Below are positions 37,891 to 48,895 of a stretch of DNA of 64,000 nucleotides, piece by piece (position 1 is the first letter of the stretch; every line of letters begins with the position of its first letter). The DNA is from Saururus chinensis. Lineage: Eukaryota > Streptophyta > Magnoliopsida > Piperales > Saururaceae. Under the pieces are notes generated by a model. That model was not told the DNA's origin. It worked only from the letters and a program-made list of their open reading frames with translations, and made no database searches. Location: contig CP141149.1 of NCBI GenBank assembly GCA_035235625.1, positions 27,583,753 to 27,647,752 on the forward strand, in the 5' to 3' direction. The translations under genes and the position numbers were made by a program.

Positions 37891-37900
37891 CCTTTTATAG
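37891..37900 (-). promoter_or_regulatory. LTR TATA box of the outer family-1 copy
   Basis: The minus strand reads CTATAAAAGG about 407 bp from the LTR start at 38307. It is the same sequence as in the plus-strand copy at 8419. Confidence 0.6.
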
Positions 37901-38307
37901 TGAGGAAGGGGTCATACCTAATAAAAAATTGGGGTGTAAATAAAATTCATAACTAAAAATCGGTAACTTAGCTATTTAAACCCTAATTAAGACAAAAAAA
38001 AATCTAATTTTTTTAATGACTTGTTTTAATGTAATAGATGTTTTAGATCAAAAACCCTAAATTCGACCATGGGGCCCACAAAGGGTCCCTCTAAACCCTA
38101 ATTTTATGAAAATTTTAGAAAATACCAAAAATTCATAATTGACTTAAATTAGTTTAAAACCCATAAATGTGGAGTTGGTTTTGGTTAAAACCTTTGAAAA
38201 CTACTTAAATTTTGAATATAGTCCAAAACCGATCAGAATTGACATTAAACCGCACAAAAGCAATTAAATACAATAAAATAAACATGTTCAAGTTCAGGGA
38301 TCTTACA

Positions 38308-38804
38308 CGAATGATGAAGTCCACACTTACTGTAGGCAAGTGCGGATGAAGGCAGAGGGAGAGATCGGGATGAGAGAGAGAAGTCAGGAGAGGAAGAGGA
38401 ATTAGGGCAATAATCTTCATTAACTTCCATTTACATTAGAAAAGGTCTAAATAATACTAACCCTACGCCTACATGATATATAGACATAAGTCAACTGGCT
38501 ACATAGACCTAAATCCATATATACCTAATTAAAATAGCAATAAAGCCTACTACAATCAAAGTAAGTACGTAGCCTACATACTAAGGGTAGGATAGAATAG
38601 ATAAACATATACAAAAAGTTTTAATTATAGGCCAACATCTGGTTATATGTGTTCATCACTTATAAGTAGTGAGCATGATTTCCCTCTACGCATTGTCTGC
38701 TTAATCATGGACCACATGCTTAATAAGAATAAGAAAAGTGTCTGAACTAGGGCTTATTAGTCGTGAGGTTTATGTGGTTTTACATCAAGCCCATCACCCC
38801 AATG
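38308..38804. other. Continuation of the older retrotransposon LTR and spacer
   Basis: It follows directly on the outer family-1 LTR and should be the other half of the LTR edge seen at 29112-29186. A purine-rich stretch (GGGAGAGATCGGGATGAGAG) lies at 38357-38400. The right end of this LTR could not be placed. No gene is seen. Confidence 0.35.
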
Positions 38805-39024
38805 GAAGCGTTTTTCATGCTCCCTGCTCACTGTGAGCCGAGCGTAAGGAACGCATGTGAAACGTTCATTTTCGAGATCAACAGCACACACACTAATGCA
38901 TATTAGCGCAAAGGGTACTTACGCTAATGTAGCTAGTGCGTGCATCAGCAATCTCGAAAATGAACGTTTCACATGCATTTCTTATGCTTGGCTCATTGTC
39001 AGAGGAGAACATAAAAAATGCTTC
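38805..39024. repeat. 220-bp inverted repeat (hairpin) with a perfect 26-bp stem core
   Basis: The left arm 38805-38878 and right arm 38951-39024 are complementary. The core at 38853-38878 (GCATGTGAAACGTTCATTTT plus CGAGAT) pairs perfectly with 38951-38976. Outside the core the arms match through GAGCC-AGC-TAAG and GAAGC-TTTTT-ATG with mainly C/T or G/A differences. The loop is about 70 bp. It could be a MITE or a microRNA-type precursor; neither is proven. Confidence 0.75.
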
Positions 39025-40296
39025 TTGCCCCAATTGTTAGCCCCTTTGCAGCGGGGTTTTGCCTTCACTACCTCCTACTACTTGTCTTCTTCTACCTTCA
39101 CAAAATTCTATAGATCTAGACATCATCAGGCTATAGGTTCCGCAAAAGTCCCCACTCTTTTGGTCGTTTTGGATTAAGCCTTACCAAATATGGCTTGACC
39201 AAAGCTTCCATTAATTTGAGGACATGTTACAATTCCATTAATAACATTTGGAGCATGGGAGTTTTATATATATATATATATATTCTCTACATGCTTAAAA
39301 CTTAAAAATTGAACCTATAAATATATTTTACTATTTAAAATCAATAGTAAGTTTTTTACTTGATCCAGAGTTTTTTCCAATACCTAATAAACCTCATATT
39401 TATATTAATGTTGGCTAGCATTTTTGACAAATTTACTTTAGTAAAATGGGCAATAATACAATATGTCATGTGGTTGTACTCTCTCAATGTATACACTTAA
39501 CCGTATGGGAAAAAAAGGAGAAACATAATAAACAAATCATGTTTTAATATGTTAACTACAAACTTACCAACTGCCAAATTGCTAAGTGCATGTTCTTCTC
39601 CGTAGGTTTCTTTCTTTTTTTTATGTCAACATTGATACCAAAGAGAAGGAGGTCATTAATAATAAAGAAAAACATGCAATTGGTAGTTGTTAATTGGTCC
39701 TTTAGAAGTTGGTAGTCAGTCATTGGCAGATTTAAACCCACTTTGTTTATCTTATTTATCTCTTTAATTTTTTAGAAATGGTTATGTGCATATATTGAGG
39801 GAGATGTAATTCCACAATATGTCATGTTATTCCCTTTTTTCCGAAGTAATATTATCAACTGCCAACTAGAAACTCTAAAATCATCATTAAATTCAAGTAG
39901 TTAAAGATGTTCCTGAGTTCATTTTGTAAGTTTAAAGCTTACAAAGAAAGGAAATTAATTTTGTATATAGTTCAATGTAAAAAAATTATTATTGGAGTTA
40001 TAACATGTGTTGGAATTAATAGAGGTCTTGGTTGGATCTAGCCTAGTTGGAGCCAAGATAGCTAAAATGGTTGCATCCATTCTCGATAAATATTAAGAAA
40101 GAAGAAATAGAGAATGAAGAAGAGGACGATGAGATGATAGAGTAGGAGGTCATTAACGTAGAGGCAGGGGAGGCAACAATGGAGTTAGATATAGATGGAG
40201 GTTGAGAGGCAGATGGTTGTAAGTAGGTTGACATAGACAAAGCAAAAAAATAATAAGGTGAGGGTAATTAAGCCATTTTATGCTACATATAGAGGA
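39025..40296. other. AT-rich spacer with a TA microsatellite
   Basis: No gene is seen. A (TA)n run lies at about 39270-39291. The stretch 40080-40240 is purine-rich on the + strand. Confidence 0.45.
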
Positions 40297-41372
40297 ATTG
40301 ATCAAAATGGGCATGTAATATGTCATATTACACAAAAGTAATATACAAAATAGTCTTATGCACATGTAAATCTCTACACATGTAGCGTTAATTGTCTAAA
40401 ATGATCATTTTCTTCCTTTTAACTTCACTAAGTCATTGTTTCTTATTTCCACCAGTTCCAGCTTTGGCTCCACCACCAGGTAAGCCGCCTCTACTACCAA
40501 CTTCATCGTCTTCGCCACCAGCTCCGTTTTATTCGATTTTATCTTCACCTTCTCTTCCTCCCCTCTTATGCCACCTCCTCCCCTTATTTTTCCTTCTCTC
40601 CTCTCCTCCCTCCTCCATCATCCCTCATCTTCTCCTCTTTCATTTTATTTATGTAGTTTGTTAAGATACATTATAAATACTTAGGGAGACATTGTCACTT
40701 ATAATGTTATTTTATATCTCTTTCAAATGTCAATACAAGGTTTAGGTTAATATTAGAGAAAGTTCATAATTAAGTATAAATAAAACCCACTATTAGTTTT
40801 GAGTAATTTAATATGTTTATGAGTTTATTTTTAATATTTGATTTTGTAGATAAAAAAATTAAAATTTTAAGCACTTCACCAATTAATTTAATAATTGGTC
40901 TTGTTAGATTCGGACAGGGAGGAAAAGGAGGCAATCGAGGAGGATAAATAGGAGGGGGGAGGAGAGGAGGGAGAGAAAGAGGTGGAAAGAAGGAAAAAGA
41001 AGAGGAGGTGGCAGAAGAGGGGAGGAACAGGAACAGAAGGTGAGGGTGGCGGAGAAGATGAAGACAAAATTAGATGAAATGGATTTGGTGGCGAAGATGA
41101 CAAAGTTGTAGTAGAGGCATCCTAGCTGGTGGTGGAGGTGGTGGGAGCCGGTGGCAAAGGTGGAGGAGCCAAAGTTAGGGGTGGTGAAAATATGAAATAA
41201 TAGCCCGGTAAAGTTAAGAGGAAGGAAATGACAAAAATGATATTTTAAATAATTTACACTATATGTGTAGAGGTTTACATGTGCATAAAATTATTTTATA
41301 GTTTATTTAAAATTTTGAGGCATTTTGTGTAATATAAAATATAATATATTATAGGGCTATTTTGATCAATTT
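40297..41372. mobile_element. Long foldback element with arms of about 360-480 bp
   Basis: The left arm (40297 to about 40655) and right arm (about 40895-41372) are inverted copies. Ends are ATTGATCAAAATGGGC and GCTATTTTGATCAAT. Matching landmarks are ATGCACATGTAAATCTCTAC versus (reverse complement) ATGCACATGTAAACCTCTAC, CTTCCTTTTAACTTCACT versus CTTCCTCTTAACTTTACC, and the CT-rich tract with GCCACCTCCTC. About 240 bp separates the arms. The proline- and serine-rich open frames in the arms come from the CT-rich tract and are not considered genes. No clear target duplication. Confidence 0.78.
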
Positions 41373-41643
41373 TTTTTATATAAATAAAATTTTACATATA
41401 TATAATAAGCATAGGTAAAAGTTGAAGTGAGAGCGTGACCCTAGGTTCACGAGGCCGTTAAATTTATATCTAATGGCCTACGTCACTCAAGGCTAAAGTG
41501 CCCCTTGAGTAATTTGACGAGCTTTGGCTCACGCAAGTGCATGTCAATATGCCTCTCGTAAATATATTTATGTTAATAGATAAGAGTTATATAAACATAA
41601 ATTAGTCCCGTTTATATAAGCGCGGGCTCATATACACCTACGT
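41373..41643. other. Spacer with words related to the adjacent foldback
   Basis: 41450-41490 (TTCACGAGGCCGTTAAATTT) resembles the arm sequence of the following inverted repeat and may be an older arm of it. No gene. Confidence 0.35.
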
Positions 41644-41766
41644 GAACCCAGGCTCTATGAGCCGTCAGATTTACATCCAGCCCATAATATTTAAGGGTTT
41701 AAATATCTATAAATATTATGGGCCGTCGGATATAAATCCGATGACCTATAGAGCCCAAGCTCACAT
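41644..41766. repeat. Small foldback repeat
   Basis: The left arm GAACCCAGGCTCTATGAGCC through CCCATAATATTTA (41644-41693) pairs with the right arm TAAATATTATGGG through TATAGAGCCCAAGCTCAC (41710-41766). The centre is a TTTAAATA-rich spacer. Confidence 0.65.
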
Positions 41767-41899
41767 AAACATATATGAACTCGAGCTCATATAAACTTTT
41801 TCTAATATAAATAAATTATAATTAAAATTTATTTATATTAAATAACATAAAATTTCGTGTGCGCATCACCATTCTTAATGTGATGCTATCATGTCAAAA

Positions 41900-44050
41900 C
41901 ACGGTGGTGGGAATGCACGGATTAAGTGGAATTTTGTAAGGAAAAAGACATTTTCATCACTTGTGCGTAGTCCGTAATCTTTCGTACCAAAGTTCCGGCA
42001 GATTCGTTGGCACTATCTCGGCGGTAAAAAAAAGAGAAGAGTTTTTTAGAGTATTTTTCTGGCGGCAAACCGAACAAAGGGCCCAGAAATTCAGCGTCCC
42101 AGATTTTGTTCAGTAAGTCAAAAGGCCCACCAAAGGCAAGCAAACTGCCCGGTGAGAGAAATCTCACCGTGCAGAAGCTCTTCAGTTCCCACGCGCGCGA
42201 GGTCGTCATCCTTTTCGATCGTGTTTCATTACCAGAGTTGTTCATCAAGTGACCCTCGGGTTTCCACCGAGCGGATCGAAACCGGGCCGGCCCCGCCTGC
42301 AGATCCTCGAAGAAGAACGAAGAAGGGGATTGCATTGCAGCGTGGGAACGGCTCTTTCTCGTGCCATGATTTTGGCTTTGCCAGGAGCAGGTTCTCTGAT
42401 GTTTCCAGCTTTTTTCCGTCTCGGATGCGATGTTTGTTATGGGTTTCATTCATTTGTGAGATCGATTTGTTTTTAAGAGCCGATATCTGTCTTTTTTAGA
42501 AACTTTGGGTCGGGATCTCGGGATCATAAGTGACGATCTACCGATTGGTTGAAATTTTATTTCTGGTTGCTCCATCGTTTGTGGGTATTTTTTTCAGCTT
42601 TTCCGATTTACTCATTCTAAAAAGAAAGTTCCTTAAGTCCTTTACTGCAATCCGACAGAACTTCGCTGATCAAGCACTTTTTTTATTTATGGCTCTGGCG
42701 TTTGTGAGCCATCGTTCTACATTTGCTTTTCTTTGTTTATTGGAAGTATTAAATGATCAAGCTCTAATGCGATTCAATCTTTCTTTCTCCCTTTTTGGTT
42801 CTTTGGTTTGCATTTTGACTTATAATGGATTCTAAAATCTGCAAGGAGTCATGTTAAACTCGTAGGCCGAAAACATATAGAGTTAGGAGTAGACATGGCA
42901 ACGCCTCAAATAAATTGGATGACAGATCTTAACAAAGGCTCCAATCCTTGTACCTTTATTAGCAAATATTAGCTTTTAAAAGACCATGTTCAGGATCACG
43001 ACTTGAGCCCAAGTAGAAAAAGATTCTTTTAGTTGCTGTAATTCTAACCTGTTGATTCTATCACAAATAATGAAGGCCGTAATTTGTGGAGATATTTTTA
43101 AGGTTGTCGTAGTAAAAAAGTAGGGGGAGAAGTGACTTAATGAGAGTAAATAAGTCAAGTAATAACAATGTCATACATATCAGTTGTTGCCTTTGTTAAC
43201 AGTTACTTTCTTTGTACTTAACAATGTCATACATATCAGTAGTTTTCTCTGTTGCTTTCTTTATACATAGCAGTTTAATTAATATGTTGATACGTTTTAC
43301 TTGCAGAGCGAGCTGGGTGTAACTATTAAACACCCGAACTAGACTGGCTAGTTAAAAGAGGTCAGTCTCTAAGTGCTCATATATGTATGACTTATTAAAT
43401 GTCCTTGAAGGAATGTTGAGCTTAGGAAAATATTGTATAAAGTGATGAATTCAAAATGTCAAAATCGGAGTTTTCTTAATTTATTTTGGCAACTTTGCTC
43501 AATCTGGTTGACTTATATTCGAAAATGAATGTATTCCACTGATTTTCATTAATCTGGCATGCTTAAAATGCTTGAAACAAATTATGCTTTTTTTTCTGAT
43601 TAATTTTCCAATGCATTGATCTTTTCGTATAGGAAGTTGGTTAAGTTTCATTAAGTTGAATTTAGAGAGAAATAGCTTTGCTTTTGTACATGGTTAATGC
43701 TGTCTGGTTGTTCCTTTTGGTTTTGGTATGATTCGATATTTCTGACGTAAGTGGTAACAAATATTTATGTTAACTGAGATCATTGTTTTGATTAATATGG
43801 TTGTTTATCTTAATATTTGTTGTAAATTGTATTGCATAGAAATTATCTTCAAATGGGAAAAGGTTGCACTGTTTTTTGGTTATTATATGAAATGATAATG
43901 CATTTCCTCTTTTGGTGTGCAGATTGTGTTAATGCAATTATGACATCTGTTTACTCTAGGCCTCTTGATGCTTTCATTTGATACTATATTTTGATTTTGT
44001 TCCTTTATGTTTTTTTCCTTTTTATGTATGTTTCTGTACGTGTAGTAGCA
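41900..44050 (+). other. Probable promoter, 5' UTR exon and leader intron of the MBD2-like gene
   Basis: 42130-42400 is GC-rich and leader-like (GTGAGAGAAATCTCACCGTG, then ACGCGCGCGAGG). From 42420 to 44045 the sequence is T-rich and intron-like and ends TGTACGTGTAG just before the ATG at 44051. The exact leader exon limits cannot be fixed without transcripts. Open frames on both strands here have no protein-like features. Confidence 0.5.
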
Positions 44051-46268
44051 ATGGAGCCAAATCCAGCTGTAGAATTGTCTGTCCCGAAGAAAGAACAAGA
44101 CAGTTATAGTGACCCAGGATTGATAGAACAGCCGACTGGAACTGTAAAGGAACCAATCAGGCTTTCTTCAGAGGAGCCAGCTGAAGATGTGCATGCATCT
44201 GTTAATGCTGAGAAGAATCAGATAGTCCCTTATCACACACAGGCAGGAACTGATGCATCAGATCCCAGTGACTGGGATGCTCCTTTGCCAAAATATGCAC
44301 CATCAACTTCTTCTACAAAAGTTTTACCTTCTGTAGGGACTTTCACAGTTCAATGCGCTCTTTGCTTTAAGTGGAGACTCATTCCAACAAAAGAAAAATA
44401 TGAGGAAATACGTGCACATATCATGGAAGAACCCTTTACTTGTAAAACAGCTAACATTTGGAGGGATGGAATTTCATGTAACGATCCAGCTGACATCAAT
44501 CAGGATGGTAGCAGGCTATGGGCTATCGACAAACCTAGTATTGCTCAGCCTCCTCCTGGGTGGCAAAGGTTGCTGAGGATTAGAGGTGAAGGAAGCACCA
44601 AGTTTGCAGATGTGTATGTCGCATTACTCTTCTTTGTTCCTCTTAAAAACCTGTGCCTACTTAATTTTCCTTATTCCTGACTTGATTTGATGCTAATATC
44701 TAAGTTTGGCTTAATGGATTTACTCAGTAATACCAAAGCCCTGAATAATCAGAGTTTACATTCAACTGGTCAATAAAGGGACACACGTCTTGATGTGTCA
44801 TTTGCAGTACTTGGAGTTCGTTTTTTTTATGTTATTACTAACGTGCTAGGTAGGCCTTTATTGCTGATGACATTGTTTTGACATTCCTTTTATGATATTT
44901 TCAGGTATTATGTCACCCCTACTGGAAAGAGATTGCGTTCTATGGTTGAAGTAGAGAAGTATGTTGGCTCCTTGTAGCTTTTAAATGTGTATGTTTATAG
45001 AATTAATAGTTTTTTAAGCCTTCTTTAGCATAATGCAGACCGCTTTTAGATTAGTAACTTCAGTTATATATGACTTTTGTTCGATTTTCCACTATTGGCA
45101 ACTAGCTTGACCATACAAGAGAGCAGTTATGTCAGTTAAATATGTAATTTTTGCTCGATTACATTCTTTCTATGCAGGCACTTGCAAGAACATCAGGAAT
45201 ATATTGAAGCTGGGGTGAATATGTCTCAGTTTTCCTTTCAAATTCCACGACCATTGCAGGAAAACTATGTCAGAAAGCGGCCCCATTCACGACTAACAGC
45301 ACAAAATGGCACAGATCTTGGCCAAAGGTCTCATGAACCTGCTTACGGTATGTAGATTAAGGTCAAAGTTCTATTAGTATGGATGTTTTAAAGTGGATTA
45401 GTTTTAACTGTAGCCATGCGCTTGTGTCCGTGGGTTGCTTTCGAAAATTCTGTCATTCTGGCCTAGACTAGGTGAACGGGGGAAGCGCAATGCAATAAGT
45501 TTTGGCTGGTTGGTGGTTAGAATTTGAAATTTCGTAAAAGGTTGAGAATGTGAAAGTATGCTGGAGAAACTGGATATGTTAAAATTTCTACCACGTTAGT
45601 AATACAAATTTGTTTCTTCTTTTTTGAAAATTATTATTGCTGGATAGTCCTGGCACCATTCCACTTAAAAAGGATGATAAAAATGAGAAGTATTGACTTT
45701 GTATGGCGGACTAGGAAGTTCTGTGGCATAACTAATGAATGATGGCTATCAAAGGATTTGTGTAACAGGTATAGTTGGTTTGTTAATGCTATGATGTATA
45801 TTCTCGTTTGCTGTTGGTCTTTTGATGGCTGTCAAAAGGTCATCATCCTCAATGAACATTGGTGAAAATGGGAAGTATTTTGTATAAGGATTTTTTTGTA
45901 CTCTGGGGATGGTGGGAGCCTGGGAGATCGGTTTTTGTCAGGTGGTTGTTAGCTCTTATAAAAGCTGCACCAGTTTAGGTACTACACAATACATGTACCT
46001 TGATCTTTGGTTTATTAAGTGCTGACAGTCTTCTGTGCTAAAAATTCTTACAGTGAATCCACTATCATGGGCTGCCCCTACCGACTGCACAGATTTGTCG
46101 ATAAGTCAACCCCATACAGCAGATCCTTACTATGAAAAGTCACTTTCCCCGTCTGTTGCTCCCCGACCCAAGAAGCAGAAAATCAAGTCACTGAAAAAGA
46201 GAACTTATGGGAATTTAGTTGAAAATCAGGAGCGTCCTCAAGCCAGCGATGTTGTGTATGAGCTTTAA
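44051..46268 (+). CDS. MBD2: MBD2-like protein: CW zinc finger plus methyl-CpG-binding domain
   Basis: Coding exons 44051-44613, 44905-44958, 45178-45347 and 46054-46268 join in frame to 333 residues with GT-AG introns. Residues 1-97 are acidic and disordered. Residues 98-155 form a CW-type zinc finger, with C102, C105, C131 and C143 as ligands and W108 after the second Cys (VQCALCFKWRLIP); CW domains read histone H3 lysine-4 state. Residues 165-225 are the MBD: PPPGWQRLLRIRGEGSTKFA, then DVYYVTPTGKRLRSMVEVEK. A basic block near the C terminus (PRPKKQKIKSLKKR) is a likely nuclear signal. The CW-MBD order is the plant MBD1/2/4/12 group, and the length best fits MBD2, though MBD4-type cannot be excluded. 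The start is the first ATG after an in-frame AG acceptor; a GC-rich region at about 42150-42400 is probably a 5' UTR exon followed by a 1.6-kb leader intron. Confidence 0.9.
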
Positions 46269-46765
46269 TACCTGGAACTTGCGTTGCATGTTTTGCTCGT
46301 TTGGGCTCATTGGAGCGTCAGTGTCTGCACCTCAAATAGTGAGTGAAAAGTGACAAAGAAGCAAAGGCATTGGTTTGGAGATGGACACGTGTGGGCACTG
46401 TGTAAGTTGGTTTGGTAAAAACTTGCGTTGGAAGATGAAGCTGTAATACATGTAGCTGGGGTTAGCAGTAACCTGTCTGTTAATGTAACCTGTCTGTTAG
46501 TGTACCTGTGATATATTTTATCAATACAACTTTTGAACAATGGCGTGCATCACTTGGGAGTTTTCAAGAAGTTATCTTTTTTATTTTTGTCGCCATGGGA
46601 GTTTTCAAAGTGAAATGTAACACGGAAATCCTCTACTAGGAAGAAAATTACATTTTTTGGAACGTCATTTTGTTCTATGGGAGGGTGTTGTGAGGAAACA
46701 ATTTGGAGTAAGGCGGCAAAGGATGGCTTTGCCGAGAGTTACGTATGGAAAAAAAAATTCCATCA
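46269..46765. other. 3' UTR of the MBD2-like gene and spacer
   Basis: Starts after the TAA at 46266-46268. 46490-46530 has TGTACCTGTGATATATTTTA followed by ATCAATACAA, a plausible plant polyadenylation region. No gene. Confidence 0.45.
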
Positions 46766-48605
46766 GGGGTGGGAATGGAACATTAGAAACCTTGACCTAG
46801 GTATGTTTACAAGCTTGAGTGAGCATTCCTCATTCGGCCCAAGTTTGTAATTTGACTTAGCTCGAACAAGTTTAAACCATTCAACTTGATAGGGGAATTT
46901 GAGGCTCAACTTGAATTTGAGCCCGAATAACCAATGGAACAACCTTGAGTCTAAATTTAATAAGCGGTTTAATTAGATAAGTTTTATAATAAAATAAATA
47001 TCATTTTGACCCAAGTTAGTCTTTGCTTGTCCTAAAGTAGATAAATCTAATTATTATATATATTTTATATTAAAATATATTAGGATATATTTTGTAATTG
47101 ATTATATTTTGATGATCAAAATTATGTCTAATTATGTATATCTAAGCCTTTAGAATTTGTTTAGATTAATGATATAATTAAAATTAGGTTTATAATTAAT
47201 TTACTTGAAAAATAGGAGTTAACGAGTTTTGAAAATTCAAGGTTGAAGTCTGAACAAAGTATTTAAATTTAAGGTAAATTTTATGCACACTTACATATAT
47301 AAAATACTTTATTTTTATTTATAAACTCCTTAGAAAATATTTTTTGATATTTTAGATAAAAATGAAAAAAAATACAAATATATTAATAAGCAATCAATTG
47401 GTTTAGAATATGTTTGGTACAATGGATCGATCGGGTATGGATGTTCTTGAATTTTTTTAACAAAAGGCAAATCGTTCGAACTGTTGTCTGATATATCAAT
47501 CAGTTCGAGTATTCATTTATTACAATAACCTAAACGATCAATCGCATGTTTAAACGATCAATCAATTTGAGAGATGGAGATTATACTGCCTTATTCAATT
47601 TATCGTTTTGGAAAAAAAAATGGTTCGATTGAGTGTCTGGATTCGAACATAACAAGAAATGATCGATTGCCTGTAGAACGATCAATCAATTTATGAAATA
47701 GTTACCTAGTTTAAGCAATTCACAATGAATCTCTTCCTAACTAAAAAACTATAACCCTAGCTTCCTTGTAAGACTATATAAGGATTATCTTAGGACAAAA
47801 TAACACAAGAGGACGTAATATTTGTGAGACAAAAATAAAGTACTTCAAGAGATTAATTATTCCCTAATTTACCTATGAATTTGAGAGAAAATTAAAAGGT
47901 AAATACTCTAATTCATAGTCATCTTATAAATTAGAGTTTGAATGATTCACATACATCATAATACAACAAAGGTGTCGAATGAATTATTCACAAGAAAATT
48001 GAAGTAACTCTACATCAACAATTAAAATAGGTTTTAATTAAAATGCTTCGGAGAAGACAAATGACAAACTTGAAGGGGAAAATTTCATGGATTAAGGTGA
48101 AGACTTGAATACCAACAATTTCACGGAGAAAATAATTTTTTGTGATGGGTAGAGGTTGATAACCTTGTGTCTTGTAAATTGATTTTAGCTTAAGAGTGGC
48201 TATCTATGGTTTTTTCCTATGTTGGGTTTCAATGTGAAATCCTTTTATGATATTAATTGCATACTTATGTGATAGATAGTGTTTTAGTTATTTTTTGCTT
48301 CACAATTATGCAATCGAGGTCATATCTTATAGTTCATTGTTTATTGATTAAGTATTTAAGATATGGATAATGTAGTAATTCACTAGATTTAAATGAATAT
48401 TAAATTCTCATTATATATTTAAATTTATAAATTATATTCAATTTTAATTTTGAGCCTAATTAAAGCCGAGTTTAAGTTATATTTTGAGTCAAAGTGAAGT
48501 GGGTTTGAATTTTACTCTAGATAATTCGAGCCCGAGTTGAGCTCAGATCGAGGCAAGCTAAGCCAATTATGTTCAATGAGCTAGCTTGACTCATTAACAC
48601 CCTCT
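46766..48605. mobile_element. Degraded repeat, possibly hAT-like, containing an LTR-like promoter segment
   Basis: The left side (AGGGGTGGGAATGGAACATT) and right side (reverse complement GAGGGTGTTAATGAGTCAAG) are weakly similar. Both continue with AGCTCGA/CTTGA-rich subterminal sequence typical of plant hAT elements. No target duplication was found. Inside are GATCGATCGGG, ACGATCAATC words (47420-47690) and CTATATAAGG near 47776, which recall a retrotransposon LTR. No coding frame. Confidence 0.3.
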
Positions 48606-48895
48606 CCACATTATTTTCATACTCTTAGTAGCAATTGTTGGAGATATATTCATCTCGAGACGAAAATTAAGGATTAAATAGACTAAGATCCTAAAATTCG
48701 TTCTCACATTTTCCCATTAAATCATCATTTTTAGGGCGAGTGGAGGGGTGAAGAAGAGGTGGGAGGGAATTTTTATATATTTTCATTACCAACTAGTAAT
48801 AATAATGTGAAGACAAGCTACAGTCAAAGTTGGAGAATCATTATTTAGATGCAAGAAAGTTAAATCAAATGTGTATGAATGAACGTAAATCAAAT

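Larger units (their letters stand above)
29187..38307 (-). mobile_element. Solo LTR, family 1, outer copy (about 3.15 kb after removing nested insertions)
   Basis: The + strand starts TGTCACACCCTGGC at 29187 and ends AGGGATCTTACA at 38307. Flanks are CGAAG (29182-29186) and CGAAT (38308-38312), a target duplication with one change. It is split by a hAT-like element (30060-31032) and by another family-1 LTR (31129-36110). Removing both, and one copy of each duplication, leaves about 3153 bp, nearly the same as the inner copy (about 3141 bp). Sequence continuity across the second insertion is visible: CAGATAGACC at 31117-31126 joins CTACTCTTCGAGG at 36112. Confidence 0.82.

Noticed and set aside
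38990..39005. Partial resemblance of TATGCTTGGCTCATTGT to a miR160-type sequence
   Set aside because: Several mismatches at conserved positions and the wrong arm layout; the hairpin is kept only as an unclassified candidate.
40392..40664. Proline/serine-rich frame of 90 codons (and its mirror at 40888-41103, minus)
   Set aside because: Both come from the CT-rich tract in the two arms of one foldback, so they are repeat-derived.
42152..42499. Overlapping open frames on both strands upstream of the MBD2-like gene
   Set aside because: They are mutually overlapping and fit a GC-rich 5' leader better than a protein.
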